The notes under the pieces were generated by a model. The model was not told where the DNA came from and did no database searches. It was given only the letters and a program-made list of their open reading frames with translations. A stretch of 10,630 bases of DNA from Aquirhabdus sp. (GTDB taxonomy: Bacteria; Pseudomonadota; Gammaproteobacteria; Pseudomonadales; Moraxellaceae), in the NCBI GenBank assembly GCA_030150135.1, contig JASLGO010000101.1:1-10630 (forward strand). The letters are read 5' to 3'. Each line of letters begins with the position of its first letter. Positions within the stretch are counted from its first letter, which is position 1. Of this stretch, positions 6,685-10,630 are shown piece by piece. The translations under genes and the position numbers were made by a program.

Positions 6685-7164
6685 TTAAGCTCTGTGATAT
6701 GGGTGGCCTTTGTTCAGGCTCATCGCTCGATACAGTTGCTCAATTAAAATCACGCGAACCAACGGATGTGGCAATGTCAGCGGGGAGAGTGACCAGTGCC
6801 ATTCCGCTTTTTGCCGAACTTCATCGGATAAGCCATCAGGTCCACCCACTGCAAGTGCAATATCTAATCCATCCAGCATCCAGTTTTGCATCGTCGTCGC
6901 GAGTTTTTCTGTGGAAAGATTACGCCCACCGACTTCAAGTGCAATCAGTCGTTCACGCGGCTGCAAACTATTGAGAATACTTTGGCCTTCAATCTGGCAA
7001 TATTTCTGAATTTCAGCCACTGAATCGGATTTACCTCGGCGTGCCATAGGTAATTCAACAAGCTGTACAGGAATCAATGGCTGGACACGTTTGTAATAAT
7101 CATCAAATCCTTCTTGAACCCAATCAGGCATCTTTTGACCAATCATGAGAAGACGGACTTTCAT
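6685..7164 (-). CDS. rlmH: 23S rRNA (pseudouridine-1915-N3)-methyltransferase
   Basis: SPOUT-class enzyme that methylates pseudouridine 1915 in helix 69 of 23S rRNA on assembled 70S ribosomes. The 159 aa fit the family (~155). Visible marks are the N-terminal strand MKVRLLMIGQKMPDW, EGQSILNSL, LIALEVGGRNLSTEKLA, the SAM-binding knot loop LAVGGPDGLS (~104-113), and the closing LSPLTLPHPLVRVILIEQLYRA with the C-terminal KGHPYHRA. The start has a reasonable TAGGT 8 nt upstream. It belongs to the nadD-rsfS-rlmH block by family context, but here a terminator and 360 bp of non-coding sequence lie between rsfS and rlmH, so it probably has its own promoter within that gap, which I could not place with confidence. 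Confidence 0.97.
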   Translation of the reverse strand: MKVRLLMIGQKMPDWVQEGFDDYYKRVQPLIPVQLVELPMARRGKSDSVAEIQKYCQIEGQSILNSLQPRERLIALEVGGRNLSTEKLATTMQNWMLDGLDIALAVGGPDGLSDEVRQKAEWHWSLSPLTLPHPLVRVILIEQLYRAMSLNKGHPYHRA

Positions 7165-7344
7165 ATAAAACTACCTAGCAAATTAAACGATTTAAATTCT
7201 ATGAACATATAGAGCTTTTGATTTTCATCGTCCTGAGCAATTGTTTGAGTCAGGAGAAAAATATTTAGTTGATGATATCTTGGATAAACTTTAATCTGAA
7301 ATGTACCTCCCTGTACGCGAGTTTTGCGAAGGACACCTTGCGTC

Positions 7345-7398
7345 AAAACAAAGCAGTGCTTTGTTTTTCCTCATGCTTACTTTTGTCAAGACAAAAGT
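7345..7398. repeat. Double-hairpin non-coding element
   Basis: Two close inverted repeats: AAAACAAAGC-AGT-GCTTTGTTTT (7345-7367) and ACTTTTGTC-AA-GACAAAAGT (7379-7398). Both are perfect with very short spacers, and 11 nt separate them. The first, read on the + strand, ends in a T-run like a terminator. The pair recalls REP/BIME-type dispersed repeats; copies elsewhere in the genome cannot be seen from this window. Confidence 0.6.
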
Positions 7399-7477
7399 GA
7401 GGCCAGCCGCAGGCGTATCCTCCCATCACTAAGCTAAACAGCAAGACACCCGCGTGAGTATTAATCTATTCGCTAAA

Positions 7478-7500
7478 ACAATAAAAGCCGCAAAGCGGCT
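7478..7500 (-). terminator. Intrinsic terminator after nadD-rsfS
   Basis: Read on the minus strand, AGCCGC-TTT-GCGGCT is a 6-bp GC-rich perfect stem with a 3-nt loop, followed by TTTATTGT. It lies 24 nt beyond the rsfS stop codon. Confidence 0.8.
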
Positions 7501-7524
7501 CATATTTAGAAAACAATCAGCAAA

Positions 7525-7983
7525 TTAGCCTTTTTGTTTCCAGAGACTTTCAAGGTCATAGAAAGTACGTGCAGTCGGCAACATGACATGGACAACAACT
7601 AAACCGAAGTCGACCAAAATCCACTCTGCATCACGCTCACCTTCGATACCCACTGGGCGAAAGCCAGCTTTTTTACATTCGTCAGCAACGTTACTGGCAA
7701 GTGCTTTCACATGACGAGTCGAAGTACCGCTGGCGATGACCAGCACATCGGAGACATTACTAATGCCTTGAACATCAAGTTCAACGACATTTTGAGCTTT
7801 GACGTCAGCAAGTGCCAGACGTATTACTTCTAAACAAGCAGCAACTTCTTGTGCGCTAGTCAGAGAGCTCAGTGTGTTTGATTCAGGTGCTGCGGATTCG
7901 TTTAACGTACGTTCTTTCGCGGAGCTTTGTTTCAAATTGCTTGTCGCAGGAGATGAATGACCTGTTGTAGGTTCAAGATTCAT
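7525..7983 (-). CDS. rsfS: Ribosomal silencing factor RsfS
   Basis: Binds ribosomal protein uL14 on the 50S subunit and blocks joining of the 30S subunit during starvation. The conserved domain is plain: ALADVKAQNVVELDVQ, ISNVSDVLVIASGTSTRHVKALA, RPVGIEGERDAEWILVDFG and VVVHVMLPTARTFYDLESLW at the end. With the start at 7983 the product is 152 aa, longer than the usual 105-130 because of a ~45-residue Ser/Thr/Glu-rich, probably disordered N-terminus. I chose 7983 because it overlaps the nadD end by only 11 bp and has a GGTGGA 10 nt upstream; an ATG at 8001 is the next option, while the longest frame (to 8100) runs deep into nadD and is unlikely. Co-transcribed with nadD; terminator downstream. 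Confidence 0.9.
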   Translation of the reverse strand: MNLEPTTGHSSPATSNLKQSSAKERTLNESAAPESNTLSSLTSAQEVAACLEVIRLALADVKAQNVVELDVQGISNVSDVLVIASGTSTRHVKALASNVADECKKAGFRPVGIEGERDAEWILVDFGLVVVHVMLPTARTFYDLESLWKQKG

Positions 7984-8653
7984 ACTGGGTTGTTCCACCA
8001 TAAAGTTTGGTTTTGCGATTATACTCGAAAACACGTGGTGGTAGCGATTTTTTAAGCAACTTCGCAAAATCAGATGTTTTGGCGTGTTCTCGAACGTCAC
8101 TACTACTCAGATTTGGAGGAGTTTGATGATCCAAAAAAATCAAACCGTTAGCTGATTCAGAGAGATTTTTAACTTTTAAGACTTGTTTGTTTTGAAGCAC
8201 GTCATCTAACACTATAGATTCTGCTTGTTCGCCATTAATTCGCGGAAAAATCCATAAATGGGTTTTATCTAATAACTCAAAGCCACCTTTCCAACGCGGT
8301 AAGCTCTCTAAACTATCCTGACCCATCACAAAGATCAGAGGTCGCTCTAAACCAATACGCTTACGAATCAATGCCAAGGTATCAATCGTGAAGTTGGGTG
8401 GCGGTAAATGAATTTCAGTTTTATCAATTAAAAAAGCCGTATCGCGTAATGCGAGCTTTAGCATCGTTAATCGATGCTTTGCACTCGTTTGAGTAGATTT
8501 AAATGGTGAACATGCGGTTGGTAAAAAACGAATTTCAGGTTTAATGCCGCAATTAGTCAGTTGCTGGTAAACAGTATGTGCCATCCATAAGTGGCTTTTA
8601 TGGATCGGGTCAAAAGAGCCACCGAAAAGAACGAGTGGAGCCGTGTTAGACAT
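7973..8653 (-). CDS. nadD: Nicotinate-nucleotide adenylyltransferase
   Basis: Converts nicotinate mononucleotide and ATP to deamido-NAD, the penultimate step of NAD synthesis. The 226 aa fit the family (~210-225). Motifs: VLFGGSFDPIHKSHL (8-22), the nucleotidyltransferase GGxFDPxHxxH signature in which the usual HxGH is HKSH; LPTACSPFK (44-52), the loop normally written P-x3-PHK; FVMGQDSLESLPRWK (108-122); and SSSDVRE (183-189) in place of the ISSTxIR signature. No clear Shine-Dalgarno precedes the ATG at 8653, which is nevertheless the natural start before the first beta strand. The 3' end overlaps rsfS by 11 bp or more, so the two are translated from one message. The serine in HKSH is seen in some homologues by my recollection and does not by itself suggest loss of function. 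Confidence 0.95.
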   Translation of the reverse strand: MSNTAPLVLFGGSFDPIHKSHLWMAHTVYQQLTNCGIKPEIRFLPTACSPFKSTQTSAKHRLTMLKLALRDTAFLIDKTEIHLPPPNFTIDTLALIRKRIGLERPLIFVMGQDSLESLPRWKGGFELLDKTHLWIFPRINGEQAESIVLDDVLQNKQVLKVKNLSESANGLIFLDHQTPPNLSSSDVREHAKTSDFAKLLKKSLPPRVFEYNRKTKLYGGTTQYES

Positions 8654-8811
8654 ATTGATTAAGCTTATTTAATAGAATGAATACAGAACGGCAAATAAAT
8701 ATGACATAGTTGCATCTTCATGTCACATAGTACAACACATACCAGCATCCTATTTTAATTAATAGAACACAATTACTTGAGATAGAATTGAGTGAGCTTA
8801 AAAAGTAATTG

Positions 8812-8842
8812 CAAGAGGGCTATTTGATCAATAGCCCTCTTG
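8812..8842 (-). terminator. Strong hairpin terminator after aqpZ
   Basis: The arms 8812-8824 and 8830-8842 (CAAGAGGGCTATT and its complement) form a perfect 13-bp stem with a 5-nt loop. On the minus strand it starts 20 nt after the aqpZ stop and is followed by CAATTACTTTTTAAG, a moderately T-rich tail. It also separates aqpZ from nadD, with 158 bp left for a nadD promoter. Confidence 0.75.
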
Positions 8843-8861
8843 TTGCACTAAATTAATTTAC

Positions 8862-9557
8862 TTAATCAGTACCTTCACTAATTAAGCGGAATGATACAGC
8901 ACCCAGTAAAGCGCCGATAATTGGTGCAACCCAAAACAACCATAATTGCTGAATTGCTAGTGCATTGCCGGACACAAGCGCAACAGCTGTGCTACGAGCT
9001 GGATTTACTGAAGTGTTTGTGACAGGAATGCTGATGAGATGGATTAGAGTTAATGCCAGACCGATGGCAATCGGTGCAAAACCTGCAGGAACACCACGTT
9101 TACTGGTCGAACCTAAAATAACAATCACAAAAAAGCCAGTCAGAACAATTTCAGCTACCAAAGCAGACATCAGAGAGTAACCTCCAGGTGAGCCAGCATC
9201 ATAGCCATTTAGAGCAAAACTATGTGCGCCATCAAAACCAGCTTTGCCACTGGCAATAAACCAAAGCACCGCGGCACCAGCAAGACCGCCGATGACCTGA
9301 GAAACGATGTAAGGAAGGAGCTTGCTTGCTGGAAAACGACCACCAGCCCAAAGACCAATCGAAACCGCTGGGTTAAAATGGGCACCAGAAATGTGACCTA
9401 CTGCAAACGCCATGGTTAATACAGTTAAACCAAATGCCAATGCGACACCAGCAAAACCGATACCTAACTGAGGAAAACCTGCGGCAAGTACCGCGCTACC
9501 GCATCCACCAAACACTAACCAGAAGGTTCCAAAGAACTCGGCGCCATATGCTTTCAT
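8862..9557 (-). CDS. aqpZ: Aquaporin Z water channel
   Basis: Inner-membrane water channel of the MIP family with six membrane helices and two half-helices. The 231 aa equal the E. coli AqpZ length. Both NPA boxes are present: GHISGAHFNPAVS (NPA at 62-64) and TNTSVNPARS (NPA at 185-187). The selectivity-filter residues Phe42, His173, Thr182 and Arg188 match the water-specific set of E. coli AqpZ (F43, H174, T183, R189), which argues against a glycerol facilitator (GlpF has Gly and Trp there). The start has a good Shine-Dalgarno, GAGGT, 7 nt upstream, within the small inverted repeat ATTAC-N6-GTAAT that could partly mask it. Monocistronic: own terminator downstream, and divergent from the rRNA operon. 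Likely osmoregulated, by analogy only. Confidence 0.97.
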   Translation of the reverse strand: MKAYGAEFFGTFWLVFGGCGSAVLAAGFPQLGIGFAGVALAFGLTVLTMAFAVGHISGAHFNPAVSIGLWAGGRFPASKLLPYIVSQVIGGLAGAAVLWFIASGKAGFDGAHSFALNGYDAGSPGGYSLMSALVAEIVLTGFFVIVILGSTSKRGVPAGFAPIAIGLALTLIHLISIPVTNTSVNPARSTAVALVSGNALAIQQLWLFWVAPIIGALLGAVSFRLISEGTD

Positions 9558-9942
9558 TGTATTACCTCAATGTAATTAAGAATCAAAGAATTATTAAATA
9601 TCACACATGCAACCTTATTCTAAAGGGGATGCTTAATGAGTGAATAGATAGAACAATAATTGATCACACAAATACAACATAAAACAGATGCTAATAAATC
9701 ATCACTGAACTGCTCATAAAAATGAGCATTAATGCTATTGAGTGAACAAAAATCTGAGCGCATTCTTAAATCGTATACGACACATGCAATCAAATGATGC
9801 ATTTAAAGCATTATCGCATTCACTGTATAAATCTTAATTGACTTTGACGCTAGCATTATTGACTTAATGCGGCGTTTTCGACTCTTTTTTTCATTAAAAC
9901 GATCACAAAGCAAGCAGTCAACTGCAAAAGATGAGAAAAGGT
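9558..9942. other. AT-rich intergenic region between aqpZ and the rRNA promoters
   Basis: About 385 bp without a gene. It must hold the aqpZ promoter on the minus strand, which I could not place. Near 9711-9728 is a small perfect hairpin, TGCTCAT-AAAA-ATGAGCA, with no T-tract. The stretch up to 9942, including the T-run near 9884, is AT-rich as expected for UP-element or Fis-type control of the rRNA promoters, but no specific site can be claimed. A 60-codon minus-strand frame (9620-9802) shows no family features. Confidence 0.6.
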
Positions 9943-9970
9943 TTGACAGTCATTGATAAATGTATAGAAT
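9943..9970 (+). promoter_or_regulatory. rRNA operon promoter P1
   Basis: TTGACA (9943-9948) and TAGAAT (9965-9970) with a 16-bp spacer. The bases that follow, GCACCCC, form a GC-rich discriminator as in stringently controlled rRNA promoters. Initiation is expected near 9977, about 460 nt before 16S. Hexamers and spacing equal those of P2. Confidence 0.85.
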
Positions 9971-9984
9971 GCACCCCACAGCGA

Positions 9985-10167
9985 CGGTGATGTGCTTTTA
10001 AATAAGTAGATTAAACAATAGCTTAGGTGTTTTTGTGGTTGATTTTGAAGTGTTGGTGAGATGTTTTTGGTTGAAATTGAGTTCGCTGTGGTGAGCTTAA
10101 AAATAGATTAAAAAATTGATTGACACGATGAGAAACTACTGTAGAATACGCCTCCTACCGCGGTGAT
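9985..10167 (+). repeat. Degenerate direct repeats linking the P1 and P2 promoter blocks
   Basis: CGGTGAT follows the -10 by 14-15 nt in both promoters (9985-9991 and 10161-10167). A second similarity joins 9986-10018 to 10090-10117: both start GGTGA, continue with GCTT and an A-rich part, and share TAGATTAAA. Together with the identical promoter hexamers this suggests an old duplication of the promoter block. Confidence 0.5.
10120..10147 (+). promoter_or_regulatory. rRNA operon promoter P2
   Basis: TTGACA (10120-10125) and TAGAAT (10142-10147) with a 16-bp spacer, followed by the GC-rich discriminator ACGCCTCC. Start expected near 10154, about 280 nt before mature 16S. Confidence 0.88.
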
Positions 10168-10239
10168 CTAGACGATAGATACGGCGGGTAAGATCAAGAA
10201 AACATTATTCTTTTGAATTTTGTGGCTGGTTTTGCGAAA

Positions 10240-10252
10240 GACTCTTTAAGAA
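10240..10252 (+). promoter_or_regulatory. boxA-like antitermination site in the rRNA leader
   Basis: GACTCTTTAAGAA resembles the rrn boxA consensus TGCTCTTTAACAA (core CTCTTTAA intact), the RNA site bound by NusB-NusE. It lies ~85 nt after the P2 start, as expected for an rRNA leader. A clear boxB stem was not identified. Confidence 0.65.
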
Positions 10253-10405
10253 CTTGTGAAGAACAACTTGTGTGGATTTTTGCTGGTTACGAATGGGATA
10301 AATTATCATTTAGTAATTGGTAGAAATTACTCGCAATTCATTTTAGGTAATGATGTAGTAATGAAGTCTTAGATGACTTATAGCTAGTGAAAGATGAGCC
10401 GAGAT

Positions 10406-10424
10406 TGGTGCCCTTTAGGCACTA
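10406..10424 (+). other. Leader hairpin just before 16S rRNA
   Basis: TGGTGCC (10406-10412) and GGCACTA (10418-10424) form a 7-bp stem with one G-U pair and a 5-nt loop, ending 11 nt before the mature 16S 5' end. It could assist precursor folding or processing; the main RNase III stem needs the 3' flank, which is outside the window. Confidence 0.5.
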
Positions 10425-10435
10425 TTGAAAAAATT

Positions 10436-10630
10436 AAACTGAAGAGTTTGATCATGGCTCAGATTGAACGCTGGCGGCAGGCTTAACACATGCAAGTCGA
10501 GCGGTTTAGTTAGCTTGCTAACTAGATAGCGGCGAACGGGTGAGTAATGCCTAGGAATCTGCCTGATAGTGGGGGACAACGTGTGGAAACGCACGCTAAT
10601 ACCGCATACGTCCTACGGGAGAAAGGGGGC
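10436..10630 (+). rRNA. rrs: 16S ribosomal RNA, 5' end (truncated by the window edge)
   Basis: Aligning to E. coli numbering puts position 1 at 10436 (AAACTGAAGAGTTTGATC), and the universal 27F primer site GAGTTTGATCATGGCTCAG follows. Then come ATTGAACGCTGGCGGCAGGC, the V1 stem TAGTTAGC-TT-GCTAACTA, GGGTGAGTAATGC, and ATACCGCATACGTCCTACGG near the edge. About 195 of ~1,530 nt are present. The wording is that of Moraxellaceae: very near Acinetobacter at the start, but reading GGGAGAAAGGGGGC at the edge where, from memory, Acinetobacter has GGGAGAAAGCAGGGG. This is the best taxonomic clue in the window. Confidence 0.98.

Larger units (their letters stand above)
7165..7524. other. 360-bp intergenic region between rlmH and rsfS
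   Basis: Holds, from right to left as the minus-strand genes are read, the rsfS terminator (7478-7500), a stretch with no recognised feature (7399-7477), a double-hairpin element (7345-7398), and an AT-rich part next to rlmH (7165-7340) that should contain the rlmH promoter. A 61-codon minus-strand frame (7161-7346) runs into rlmH but has no family features. In E. coli the two flanking genes are adjacent, so this gap looks inserted or expanded. Confidence 0.6.

Noticed and set aside
7161..7346. 61-codon minus-strand frame upstream of rlmH
   Set aside because: No RBS or family motif, and its 3' end runs into the rlmH start; part of it translates the edge of the repeat region.
8004..8100. Longest possible rsfS start at 8100
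   Set aside because: It would overlap nadD by about 128 bp and add residues with no similarity to RsfS.
9711..9728. TGCTCAT-AAAA-ATGAGCA hairpin as a terminator
   Set aside because: No T-tract on either strand and no gene ends nearby; stem short.
9620..9802. 60-codon minus-strand frame between aqpZ and the rRNA operon
   Set aside because: Cysteine- and leucine-scattered composition, no RBS, no domain; typical of a chance frame in AT-rich DNA.
9803..9831. Possible third rRNA promoter (TTAAAG-N17-TATAAA)
   Set aside because: The -35 matches only 3 of 6 positions, and AT-rich DNA gives such hits often; no discriminator like those of P1 and P2.
1..10630. Search for CRISPR arrays, defence islands, prophage, toxin-antitoxin pairs, tRNA genes
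   Set aside because: No spaced repeat arrays, no matching genes and no tRNA cloverleaf were seen; apart from the glycosyltransferase, the genes are standard housekeeping families.

Overview
The window looks like a chromosomal housekeeping region from a gammaproteobacterium of the family Moraxellaceae (Acinetobacter, Alkanindiges, Psychrobacter and relatives). The evidence is the first ~195 nt of a 16S rRNA gene at the right end, which reads like Acinetobacter-type 16S but has a Psychrobacter/Alkanindiges-like stretch before the window edge. The gene content agrees: an rsxB-nth pair without the rest of rsx, and the nadD-rsfS-rlmH order. Genus is not decided here, and this placement rests on memory of the families, not on a search.

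Left part (1-4058, all + strand): the 3' two thirds of acs (acetyl-CoA synthetase) with a strong intrinsic terminator; a small parvulin-domain (peptidyl-prolyl isomerase) lipoprotein; an AT-rich gap; and a 614-aa TPR protein with a GT41 (OGT/SPINDLY-like) glycosyltransferase domain. The last is the least ordinary gene of the window.

Middle (4101-9557, all - strand): read in transcription order from the right, these are aqpZ (aquaporin) with its own terminator; the nadD-rsfS pair (NAD synthesis, ribosome silencing) ending in a terminator; rlmH (23S rRNA methyltransferase), separated from rsfS by 360 bp that hold a double hairpin element; a ygiD-like DODA-family dioxygenase; and rsxB-nth (ferredoxin-like Fe-S protein and endonuclease III), translationally overlapped by 4 bp. 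A ~126-bp palindromic MITE-like element with 11-bp terminal inverted repeats sits between the dioxygenase gene and the rsxB-nth promoter.

Right part (9558-10630, + strand): a ~380-bp AT-rich gap, then an rRNA operon start with two tandem promoters sharing the same hexamers and spacing (TTGACA-N16-TAGAAT), a leader with a boxA-like antitermination site, and the 5' end of 16S rRNA.

I found no defence system, CRISPR array, prophage, integron or complete insertion sequence. The points most worth following are the orphan GT41 enzyme, the two non-coding palindromic elements, the reduced rsx-nth locus with a 19-bp repeat encoding the same KKADIE peptide in both genes, and the duplicated rRNA promoter blocks.
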